Source of the DNA: Duganella lactea
GTDB taxonomy: Bacteria; Pseudomonadota; Gammaproteobacteria; Burkholderiales; Burkholderiaceae_D
DNA length: 64,000 nucleotides
Assembly (NCBI RefSeq): GCF_009857505.1
Contig: NZ_WWCP01000027.1
Span: forward strand, 16,009-80,008
Direction of reading: 5' to 3'
Both the position numbers and the translations under genes were made by a program. The notes below the pieces were generated by a model. It saw only the letters and a program-made list of their open reading frames with translations, had not been told where the DNA came from and made no database searches. Every line of letters begins with the position of its first letter. Within the stretch, counting starts at the first letter, position 1. Below are positions 12,021 through 19,667 of this stretch, one piece after another.

Positions 12021-12035
12021 GTTGCCCTTCCGATG

Positions 12036-12069
12036 AAAACCGGCGCCGGGCTAGCGCCGGGCGCCGGGC
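12036..12069 (-). terminator. Terminator after the TonB-dependent receptor
   Basis: Leftward-reading hairpin CCGGCGCC (12060-12067 complement) / GGCGCCGG with a 12-base loop, followed by a short U-tract (aaaa at 12036-12039 on the plus strand). It lies 80 bases beyond the receptor stop and 16 bases before the cyanophycinase 2 ATG, so it could attenuate read-through into that gene. The U-tract is short, so the efficiency is uncertain. Confidence 0.5.
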
Positions 12070-12149
12070 GTTACCGCCGCTTGTTGTTGCTGATTACTGC
12101 TAATTGCTACTGATTGCCAGATGATACCAAGCTATTGCTTAAAAGCGCA

Positions 12150-14888
12150 TTACTTGAAGGCGTAATTTACACTAGCAAACAAACGACGGCCACGCACATC
12201 GGTATAGGTCGGGTCATAGCCGGAGATGAAATGATAGGCCTGATTGGAGAACGGCGGCGCCCGGTCGAACAGGTTCTGCAGGCCGGCGCGCAGTTTGAGC
12301 GCCTTGCTGGCCTGCCACGAGCCGGTCAGATCCCACAGCGAGTAAGAGCTGACACGGTTGGCCGCCACCACCGTGCCGTCGTCGGTGTTGATCGCCGAGT
12401 TCTGGTCCTCGTAGCCGCTGGAGAAGGTGTTCGACAAGGTGGCCGCGAACGGGCCGTTGTCCCAGTCCAGCGTGATGGTGTGGCGCCAGCGCTGCACCAC
12501 GCCGTCGGTGACGAAGCGGCCCAGGTTGCTGACATAGGCGGCCCCCTTCTCGTTCTGGATCTTGGAGTCGGTGACATAGGTGCCGCTGAGGCGGCCGCCG
12601 AAACGGCCGGCCCAGGTCTGCACGCCCTTGTAGTCGATCGTCAGGTCGAGGCCGGCGGCCTTCTGGGCGCCGCGGTTTTCCTTGTACAGGTCGATGTAGT
12701 CGATGTAGCCGTCCTCATCGCGGTGGATCAGGTTGGCGTACTTGGTCTGGTTGGCCAGCAGGACGTCGTCGCCGACCTCGGCGATCAGGTCGGTGCGCTT
12801 GATGTTCCAGTAGTCCAGCGACAGCAGCACCTGCTTGCTTGGCTGCAGCACCATGCCGAGCGAGAACTGGCGGCTCTTTTCCGGCTTCAGGTTGGGGTTC
12901 GAGTGGCGGTGGGTTTCCCAGTTGTCGGCACAGTCGGCGTAGTTGTTGTCGACCGTGGCGCAGTAGACCGGGTCCGGCAGCGTGGCGGTGGCGCTGACCT
13001 GGGTCGGGCGGTACAGGTCGGTCATCGATGGCGCGCGGAAGCCGCGGCCGGCCGAGGCGCGGAACAGCATGGTCTTGGTCGGCATGTAGCTCAGGCCCAG
13101 TTTCGGGCTGGCGGCGCCGCCGACCACCTCGTAGTGGTCGTAGCGCGCCGACAGCTGCGCTTCCAGTTGCTTGGTCAGCGGCAGCAGCAGCTCGCCGTAC
13201 GCCGCCTGGATCTTGCGGCTGTAGCTGGTGGCCTGGCCGCCGTCCGGCGCGCTGTCGTTGTTGATGTTGTCGCTCATCAGCAGCGCCGACGGGTTGAATT
13301 CGGTCTTCTCGCGGCGCGCCTCGCCGCCGACGGCCAGCATGGCGTCGCCGCCGGCCAGCGCGCCGACCGCGTGCGAGACCTTGAAGTCGACCGAGTCCAT
13401 GGTGCCGCGCGCGTGGCGCACCTCGTCGTTGACCTGGATGCTGTTGATCAGATCGCGGCCGGCCTGGCTGGACGGGCCGAACGGGTTGATGACGCCCGAG
13501 GCGATGCCGGCCTGCAGCTCGTTGTACAGCAGGTAGCCGTGGGTGTCGCGGTCGCGCACCACGTTGACGCTGTGGTTGAGGCCGACGTCATAGTCCCAGC
13601 CGTTGCGGCTGCCGCTCCAGCCGACCACATAGCGCTGGCTTTCGCTGATCAGCTCGGAGGTGCGGCGGCCGGCCTCGTTGAGCCGCACGCGCAGCTCGAT
13701 CTCGCCGTCGCCGCCGGCCTCGTCGGAGGCCAGGTCGTAGCCGGCCAGCGCCGGGATCTTGCGGTAGTCGATGGCGGCGGTGGTGCGCGCCGACGACGCC
13801 ACATACCAGGTCTTGGCGCGGCTCAGCGCGACCTCGGCGTACAGCTGGTTTTCGGCGTCCAGCTGCAGCACGCCGCGCGACAGCAGATTGGCCTTCTCGG
13901 ATTTCGGATACAGCTCGGTGTCGCCCATGTAGTTGTAGGTGCAGGCGTCGACGCCGCCGATGCCGTTGGGCAGGTAGACGTTGGCCGGCGCCGAGCAGGT
14001 CGGCTGCGACAGGTTGATCAGGCGGTTGGTGATCGGCTTGCCGTTGATGGTGAAGCCCTGCGCTTGCAGATAGTCGCGCTGGTCGCCGGTCAGGCGGATA
14101 TTGGCCGGCGACGTGAAGCCCGACAGCAGGTGCGGCAGGCGCTCGGTGATGTGCAGGTCGTCGATGAAGCCGCGCTGCGCGCTCGACAGCCGGCCGGTGC
14201 GCTGGAAGTCGGCCACCGCGAACACGTTGTAGCCGTCCTTGGCGAGGTCGCCGTGGCCGAGGCTGAGGCTGGCGGTGCGCTTGCCGGCGCCGCCCTCCTC
14301 CGTCTTCAGGCCGTAGACGTTCAGCTCGACGCCCTGGAAGTCCTTGCGGGTGATGAAGTTGATCACGCCGCCGATGGCGTCGGTGCCGTACAGCGCCGAG
14401 GCGCCGTCGAGCAGCACTTCGACGCGCGCCAGCGCGGCCGACGGGATGTTGTTGAGGTCGACGCCGGTGTCGTCGCCCGGCGAGGCGAAATTGGCCATGC
14501 GACGGCCGTTGAGCAGCACCAGCGTGGACGAGGTGCCGATGCCGCGCAGGTTGGCGCTGTTGAAGCCGCGCTGGTCCTTGCCATCGGTGATGCTGGCGGC
14601 GTCGGTCAGGCCGTTGACGTTGGACGACAGCCGCGCCAGGATCTCGGCGGCGGTGGTCACGCCGACCTTGTCGATCTCCTCGCGGGTGATGATCTGCACC
14701 GGCAGCGCGGTTTCGGACTCGATGCGCTTGATCGCCGAGCCGGTGATTTCCACCCGCGCCAGCGGCGCCGGCAAAGCAGCGCCGTCGGCGTTCTGGGCGG
14801 CGGCGTTGCCGATCAGGCCGGACACGGCGCCGGCGGCCAGGGCCAGGCGCACCGCGCGACGCATGGTGGTGTTGGGTACTGCACGCAT
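12150..14888 (-). CDS. TonB-dependent outer-membrane receptor, likely for cyanophycin peptides
   Basis: A 912-residue TonB-dependent receptor. Signal peptide up to about NAAAQNADG; plug domain with ITREEIDKVGVTTAAEILAR, LRGIGTSSTLVLLNGRRM and GTDAIGGVINFITRKDFQG; and a 22-strand barrel ending in GRRLFASVNYAFK with terminal aromatic-type residues. Family membership is clear. It lies between two secreted cyanophycinases and a divergent CphZ-like gene, which suggests uptake of beta-Asp-Arg or oligomers; that substrate is inferred from context only. No TonB box or sigma-interacting N-terminal extension is evident. Confidence 0.9.
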   Translation of the reverse strand: MRAVPNTTMRRAVRLALAAGAVSGLIGNAAAQNADGAALPAPLARVEITGSAIKRIESETALPVQIITREEIDKVGVTTAAEILARLSSNVNGLTDAASITDGKDQRGFNSANLRGIGTSSTLVLLNGRRMANFASPGDDTGVDLNNIPSAALARVEVLLDGASALYGTDAIGGVINFITRKDFQGVELNVYGLKTEEGGAGKRTASLSLGHGDLAKDGYNVFAVADFQRTGRLSSAQRGFIDDLHITERLPHLLSGFTSPANIRLTGDQRDYLQAQGFTINGKPITNRLINLSQPTCSAPANVYLPNGIGGVDACTYNYMGDTELYPKSEKANLLSRGVLQLDAENQLYAEVALSRAKTWYVASSARTTAAIDYRKIPALAGYDLASDEAGGDGEIELRVRLNEAGRRTSELISESQRYVVGWSGSRNGWDYDVGLNHSVNVVRDRDTHGYLLYNELQAGIASGVINPFGPSSQAGRDLINSIQVNDEVRHARGTMDSVDFKVSHAVGALAGGDAMLAVGGEARREKTEFNPSALLMSDNINNDSAPDGGQATSYSRKIQAAYGELLLPLTKQLEAQLSARYDHYEVVGGAASPKLGLSYMPTKTMLFRASAGRGFRAPSMTDLYRPTQVSATATLPDPVYCATVDNNYADCADNWETHRHSNPNLKPEKSRQFSLGMVLQPSKQVLLSLDYWNIKRTDLIAEVGDDVLLANQTKYANLIHRDEDGYIDYIDLYKENRGAQKAAGLDLTIDYKGVQTWAGRFGGRLSGTYVTDSKIQNEKGAAYVSNLGRFVTDGVVQRWRHTITLDWDNGPFAATLSNTFSSGYEDQNSAINTDDGTVVAANRVSSYSLWDLTGSWQASKALKLRAGLQNLFDRAPPFSNQAYHFISGYDPTYTDVRGRRLFASVNYAFK

Positions 14889-15048
14889 ATTCTCTCCCCG
14901 CTATTCGATCTATAAACAATTCATTTAAACTAACTGTACGCACATGTGGCCGAAAACTCAAGAAAGCCACCCGGGTTTCACCCCGGCGCGATTTACTTTG
15001 TGAAAATACTGCGACATACTCAATCCTTCACCGACCTCCGGACTTGCC

Positions 15049-16188
15049 ATGCACGCCATCACCCATTCCCTTTCCGTCGCCGGCGCCCCGGCCGCCTACA
15101 CGCTGACCAGTTTCCATTTCGGCACGCCCGGCGGCGGCAAGAAGGTGTATGTCCAGGGTTCGCTGCACGCCGACGAGGTGCCCGGCATGCTGGTGGCGCA
15201 GTGTCTGCGCCAGGAGCTGCTGGCGCTGGAGGCGGCCGGCAAGATCAGCGGCGAGATCATCCTGGTGCCGGCCGCCAATCCGATCGGGCTGGCGCAGGCG
15301 CTGCACGGCGCCGCCTTCGGCCGCTTCGACCTGACCACCGGCGTCAACTTCAACCGCGGCTACAAGCACGTGGCCAACGCGCTGAAGACCTCGCTGGAGG
15401 GCCTGCTGGGGCCGGACGCCGCCGCCAACGTGGCGCTGATCCGCCAGCACGCGCGCGCCGCCATCGCCGACTGGCAGCCGGCCACCGACGCCGAGACGCT
15501 GAAGAAAACCCTGATGACGCTGGCGATCGACGCCGACATCGTGCTCGACCTGCATTGCGACAACGAGGCGGTGCTGCACCTCTACGCCGGCACGCCGCTG
15601 GCCGAGGCCATCGCACCGCTGTCGGCGATCCTCGGCTCGCACGCCACCTTGCTGGCCTACGAGGCCGGCGGCGAACCGTTCGACGAGGCCTGCAGCCGCC
15701 TGTGGTGGGACCTGGACCGCCACTTCGAACACCGCTATCCGATTCCGCCGGCCTGCCTGTCGACCACGGTCGAACTGCGCGGCGAGCAGGAGGTCAGTTA
15801 CGCGCTGGCGCGCCAGGACGCCGCCGGCCTGCTGCAGTTCCTGACGCTGAACGGCGTGCTGCACGCCGACGATCCGGCCGCCCGGGCCGCCGCCGCCGTG
15901 CTGCCGGCGCCGCTGTGCGCGGCGACCCCGCTGGAGGGCGTCGAGCCGCTGTACGCGCCGCACGCCGGCATCCTGGTCTACACCCGCGCGTTGGGCGAGC
16001 GGGTGGCGGCCGGCGACGCCATCGCCGACCTGATCGACCCGGTCAGCGGCGCCACCACGGTGTTGCGCGCGGAGGTCGAGGGCGTGTTCTTCGCCCGCAG
16101 CGCGCACCGCCATGTGATCCGCGGCATGAACGTCGGCAAGGTGGCCGGCGCCCGGGCCTATCGTGAAGGCGACCTGCTAAGCGCATGA
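15049..16188 (+). CDS. cphZ: CphZ-like beta-Asp-Arg dipeptide hydrolase (M14 aspartoacylase-like)
   Basis: A 379-residue cytoplasmic zinc hydrolase of the succinylglutamate desuccinylase/aspartoacylase group. Zinc ligands are visible as H40 and E43 (GSLHADEVPG) and H169 (VLDLHCDNEAV); NFNRGYKH contains the substrate-binding Asn-Arg pair. Members of this group named CphZ (AotO in Pseudomonas) hydrolyse the cyanophycin dipeptide to Asp and Arg (family knowledge). Two secreted cyanophycinases and a receptor next to it make that the best assignment over desuccinylase. Its last four bases overlap the next gene, so both are one operon. Symbol by homology and context. Confidence 0.75.
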   Translation: MHAITHSLSVAGAPAAYTLTSFHFGTPGGGKKVYVQGSLHADEVPGMLVAQCLRQELLALEAAGKISGEIILVPAANPIGLAQALHGAAFGRFDLTTGVNFNRGYKHVANALKTSLEGLLGPDAAANVALIRQHARAAIADWQPATDAETLKKTLMTLAIDADIVLDLHCDNEAVLHLYAGTPLAEAIAPLSAILGSHATLLAYEAGGEPFDEACSRLWWDLDRHFEHRYPIPPACLSTTVELRGEQEVSYALARQDAAGLLQFLTLNGVLHADDPAARAAAAVLPAPLCAATPLEGVEPLYAPHAGILVYTRALGERVAAGDAIADLIDPVSGATTVLRAEVEGVFFARSAHRHVIRGMNVGKVAGARAYREGDLLSA

Positions 16189-17597
16189 TGATGACCAAAA
16201 TGACGACCAAAAAATTCAAACTCCCGCACACCTTCGTCCTGCTGTTCATCATCCTGGCGCTGATCGCGGCGGCCACCTGGCTGGTCCCGGGCGGCAAGTA
16301 CGAGACGCATCTGGTCAACGGCAAGCAGCTGATCAACCCGGACAGCTTCCACTACGTCGACAGCAATCCGCAGGGGCTGGTGGCGCTGATGAAGGCGCCG
16401 ATCAAGGGCTTCGTCGAGGCGGCCCAGATCATCGGCTTCGTGCTGATCGTCGGCGGCGCCTTCGCGGTGCTGCAAAAAACCGAGGCGATCGACGCGATGA
16501 TCAAGTCGCTGGCGCGGGCGCACGCCAGTTCGCGCTTCATCCAGCGCGCGCTGATTCCGGTATTCGTCACCATGTTCTCGATCGGCGGCGCGACCTTCGG
16601 CATGAACGAGGAGGCGATTCCGTTCATCCTGATTTTCGTGCCGCTGGCGCTGGCGCTGGGCTATGACACGGTGACCGGGGTGTCGATTCCGTTCCTCGGC
16701 TCGCAGGTCGGTTTCTCGGCGGCGTTTCTGAATCCGTTCAACGTCGGCATCGCCCAGGGCATCGCCGGCGTGCCGGTGTTTTCCGGCTGGGGCTACCGCC
16801 TGATCGTGTGGGCGATCGCCACCACCGTGACGGTGCTGTTTTTGATGTGGTACGCGGCGCGCGTCAAGCGCGATCCGACGCTGAGCCCGACCTACGCGCT
16901 GGATCTGGAGAAGCGCAAGGACTTGCCGGCGGGCGGCGTGCAGGACTTCCACGGCATGACCGGGCGCCACAAGGCGGTGCTGTGGGTGTTCGCCGCGTCG
17001 CTGGCGGTGATGGTGTTCGGCGTGGTGCACTACGCGTGGTACATCGACGAGATCGCGGCGCTGTTCCTCGGCATGGCGATCATCATCGGCCTGGTCGGGC
17101 GTTTGGATTCGACCCAGATCGTCGAGGGCTTCATGCAGGGCGCGCGCGATCTGGTCGGCACGGCGCTGGTGATCGCGCTGGCGCGCGGCACGCTGGTGCT
17201 GGCGCGCGACGCCCACATCATCGACACCATGCTGCACGAGCTGATGCCGCTGGTGCAATCGTCGCATCCGGTGTTCGCGGCGTGGAAGATGTTCGGCATC
17301 CAGACGGTGATCAACTTCTTCATCCACTCGGGCAGCGGGCAGGCGGCGCTGACGATGCCGATCATGGCGCCGCTGGCCGATCTGGTCGGCGTGACGCGGC
17401 AGACGGCGATTCTGGCGTTCCAGTTCGGCGAGTTCACCACGCCGATGATCCCGACCTCGGGCATCACGGTCGGCGTGCTGGCGCTGGCGCGGATTCCATG
17501 GATCACCTGGGCCAAGTGGATGATCCCGCTGCAACTGATCTACGCGGTGCTGGCGCTGGCGCTGCTGGTGCCGCCGTGCCTGATGAACTGGCAGTAG
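16185..17597 (+). CDS. YfcC-family membrane transporter, probable dipeptide or amino-acid carrier
   Basis: A 470-residue inner-membrane protein with about 11-12 hydrophobic segments, starting KLPHTFVLLFIILALIAAAT, typical of the YfcC/ArcD-DcuC-like superfamily (basic amino acids or C4-dicarboxylates). GGATFGMNEEAIPFILIFVP and the C-terminal FFIHSGSGQAALTMPIMAPL are family hallmarks. It overlaps cphZ by ATGA, strongly indicating joint function. Uptake of beta-Asp-Arg (or export of one product) across the inner membrane is the inferred role. The first residues MMMTKMTTKKF allow several starts; the first ATG is used because of the overlap. Confidence 0.88.
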   Translation: MMMTKMTTKKFKLPHTFVLLFIILALIAAATWLVPGGKYETHLVNGKQLINPDSFHYVDSNPQGLVALMKAPIKGFVEAAQIIGFVLIVGGAFAVLQKTEAIDAMIKSLARAHASSRFIQRALIPVFVTMFSIGGATFGMNEEAIPFILIFVPLALALGYDTVTGVSIPFLGSQVGFSAAFLNPFNVGIAQGIAGVPVFSGWGYRLIVWAIATTVTVLFLMWYAARVKRDPTLSPTYALDLEKRKDLPAGGVQDFHGMTGRHKAVLWVFAASLAVMVFGVVHYAWYIDEIAALFLGMAIIIGLVGRLDSTQIVEGFMQGARDLVGTALVIALARGTLVLARDAHIIDTMLHELMPLVQSSHPVFAAWKMFGIQTVINFFIHSGSGQAALTMPIMAPLADLVGVTRQTAILAFQFGEFTTPMIPTSGITVGVLALARIPWITWAKWMIPLQLIYAVLALALLVPPCLMNWQ

Positions 17598-17616
17598 TCA
17601 GACTGGTTGCAGGCCA

Positions 17617-18045
17617 TCATCCATTCACATAAACGTCCGGGAAATAGCGCTCCATCAGCGTCGCCGGACGCAACGGGGGCGTGAAACCGTAACGGGCGTA
17701 CAGCGCGTGCGCGTCGTTGGTCGCCAGCATGAAGCGGCGCAGCCCCTGCAGGTCCGGGTGCGCCATCGCCGCCGCCACCAGCGCCTTGCTCACGCCCTTG
17801 CCGCGCGCCGCCTCCAGCACAAACACATCGGCCAGGTAAGCGAAGGTGGCGCGGTCGGTCGTCACCCGCGCAAATCCGACCTGCCGGCCATCCAGATAGG
17901 CGCCAAAACACAGCGAATGGTCGATCGCCCGCTGCAACGTGGTCAGCGGCATGCCGCGCGCCCAGGTCGAGCGCTCGCTGAGGAACTGGTGGATCATGGC
18001 CACGTCCAGGGCGGCTTTATCGGTGCTGATATGCAATATGGTCAT
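17617..18045 (-). CDS. GNAT-family N-acetyltransferase
   Basis: A 142-residue single-domain acetyltransferase. The acetyl-CoA-binding motif A is visible as LADVFVLEAARGKGVSKALV (R/Q-x-x-G-x-G/A variant RGKGVS), and the C-terminal LYARYGF motif B is conserved. The substrate is not predictable. It converges with the transporter gene (19-base gap) and is divergent from argH. Arginine-related context is suggestive only. Confidence 0.85.
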   Translation of the reverse strand: MTILHISTDKAALDVAMIHQFLSERSTWARGMPLTTLQRAIDHSLCFGAYLDGRQVGFARVTTDRATFAYLADVFVLEAARGKGVSKALVAAAMAHPDLQGLRRFMLATNDAHALYARYGFTPPLRPATLMERYFPDVYVNG

Positions 18046-18098
18046 GTTTTCCGTGGCAATAAAGATAAGCTTGACGTATTTTAGGGCAGATGACGGTT

Positions 18099-18104
18099 TA
18101 TAAT
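18099..18104 (+). promoter_or_regulatory. Candidate -10 of the argH promoter
   Basis: A perfect TATAAT lies 37 bases upstream of the argH ATG. A TTGACG is present at 18071-18076, but the spacer (22 bases) is too long, so the -35 is uncertain. I saw no ARG-box-like operator. Confidence 0.45.
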
Positions 18105-18140
18105 CGCTGTTGATCTTCAGCGACCTTCCCCTATTTGACT

Positions 18141-19535
18141 ATGACTGCACAATTCTCCAAAAAAGCCGAAGCCTGGTCGGCCCGTTTCAGCGAACCGGTC
18201 TCCGACCTCGTCAAACGTTATACCGCCTCGGTGTTCTTCGACAAGCGCCTGGCCAAGGCCGACATCCAGGGCTCGCTGGCGCACGCCGAGATGCTGGCCG
18301 CGCAAGGCATCATCTCGGCCGCCGACCGCGCCGAAATCGAACGCGGCATGGCGCAGATCGGCGCCGAAATCGACGCCGGCCAGTTCGAATGGCTGCTCGA
18401 CCTGGAAGACGTCCACCTGAACATCGAAAAACGCCTGACCGAGCTGGTCGGCGACGCCGGCAAGCGCCTGCACACCGGCCGCTCGCGCAACGACCAGGTG
18501 GCCACCGACATCCGCCTGTACGTGCGCAGCGCCATCGACGACGTGCTGCAGCTGCTCAACGCGCTGCGCGCCGCGCTGACCGACCTGGCCGAGAAGAACG
18601 CCGACACCATCCTGCCCGGCTTCACCCACATGCAGGTGGCGCAGCCGATCACCTTCGGCCACCACATGCTGGCCTACGTCGAAATGTTCGGCCGCGACGC
18701 CGAGCGCATGGCCGACGCCCGCAAGCGCGTCAACCGTCTGCCGCTGGGCGCGGCCGCGCTGGCCGGCACCACCTTCCCGATCGACCGCGCGCGCGTGGCC
18801 AGGACGCTGGGCTTCGACGACGTCTGCCACAACTCGCTGGACGCCGTGTCCGACCGCGACTTCGCGATCGAGTTCACCGCCGCCGCCTCGCTGATCATGA
18901 TGCACATCTCGCGCATGTCGGAAGAGCTGATCATCTGGATGAGCCCGCGCGTGGGCTTCATCGACATCGCCGACCGCTTCTGCACCGGCTCGTCGATCAT
19001 GCCGCAAAAGAAAAATCCGGACGTGCCGGAACTGGCGCGCGGCAAGACCGGCCGCGTGTTCGGTCACCTGATGGGCCTGCTCACCTTGATGAAGGGCCAG
19101 CCGCTGGCCTACAACAAGGACAACCAGGAAGACAAGGAGCCGCTGTTCGACACGGTCGACACGCTGGTCGACACGCTGCGCATCTTCGCCGACATGGCCG
19201 GCGGCATCACGGTCAAGCCGGACAATATGCGCGCCGCCGCGCTGCAGGGCTACGCCACCGCCACCGACCTGGCCGACTATCTGGTCAAGAAGGGCCTGCC
19301 GTTCCGCGACGCCCACGAGGCCGTGGCGCACGCGGTGCGCGCCTGCGACGCGCTGAAAATCGACCTGGCCGAGATGTCGCTGGAACAACTGCGCGCCTAC
19401 TCGCCGCTGATCGAGGACGACGTGTTCGCCGTGCTGACGCTGGAGGGCTCGGTGGCCGCGCGCGATCACGTCGGCGGCACCGCGCCGAACCAGGTAAGGC
19501 TGGCGATCGCCCGCGTGCGTGCGCAACTGACGTAA
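18141..19535 (+). CDS. argH: Argininosuccinate lyase
   Basis: A 464-residue enzyme of the fumarase/aspartase superfamily that splits argininosuccinate into arginine and fumarate, the last step of arginine synthesis. The superfamily signature GSSIMPQKKNPD is present, as are HTGRSRNDQVATD and LPGFTHMQVAQP. ATG at 18141 is chosen; a TTG two codons upstream is less likely. Length is normal. It stands alone, with a GNAT gene divergent and a protease gene downstream. Confidence 0.97.
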   Translation: MTAQFSKKAEAWSARFSEPVSDLVKRYTASVFFDKRLAKADIQGSLAHAEMLAAQGIISAADRAEIERGMAQIGAEIDAGQFEWLLDLEDVHLNIEKRLTELVGDAGKRLHTGRSRNDQVATDIRLYVRSAIDDVLQLLNALRAALTDLAEKNADTILPGFTHMQVAQPITFGHHMLAYVEMFGRDAERMADARKRVNRLPLGAAALAGTTFPIDRARVARTLGFDDVCHNSLDAVSDRDFAIEFTAAASLIMMHISRMSEELIIWMSPRVGFIDIADRFCTGSSIMPQKKNPDVPELARGKTGRVFGHLMGLLTLMKGQPLAYNKDNQEDKEPLFDTVDTLVDTLRIFADMAGGITVKPDNMRAAALQGYATATDLADYLVKKGLPFRDAHEAVAHAVRACDALKIDLAEMSLEQLRAYSPLIEDDVFAVLTLEGSVAARDHVGGTAPNQVRLAIARVRAQLT

Positions 19536-19549
19536 CACGCCGGCGTGCC

Positions 19550-19577
19550 ATGGCTCCCGGCCTGTGCCGGGACCCAT
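19550..19577. repeat. REP-like palindromic repeat
   Basis: ATGG-c-TCCCGGC / CTGT loop / GCCGGGA-c-CCAT, an imperfect palindrome with a single central mismatch in each arm. It lies in the 132-base gap after argH. Similar GC-rich elements are dispersed through related genomes (from memory), and another form lies inside paaD. It has no U-tract, so it is not a canonical terminator. Confidence 0.6.
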
Positions 19578-19667
19578 GCACAGGCCGATCTGCCCGCTTA
19601 TTGATCTGGCACAGCACCGCGCCGGCCGCAGCGTTTAGCGTGAACTCCTCTACCACAGGAGGATGAC

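Noticed and set aside
12114..14915. 933-codon rightward ORF opposite the TonB receptor
   Set aside because: Mirror frame of the receptor gene; its protein is repetitive Val/Ala/Gly/Arg/Gln without domains.
18071..18104. TTGACG plus TATAAT as a full argH promoter
   Set aside because: The 22-base spacer is too long for sigma-70; only the -10 was kept as a candidate.
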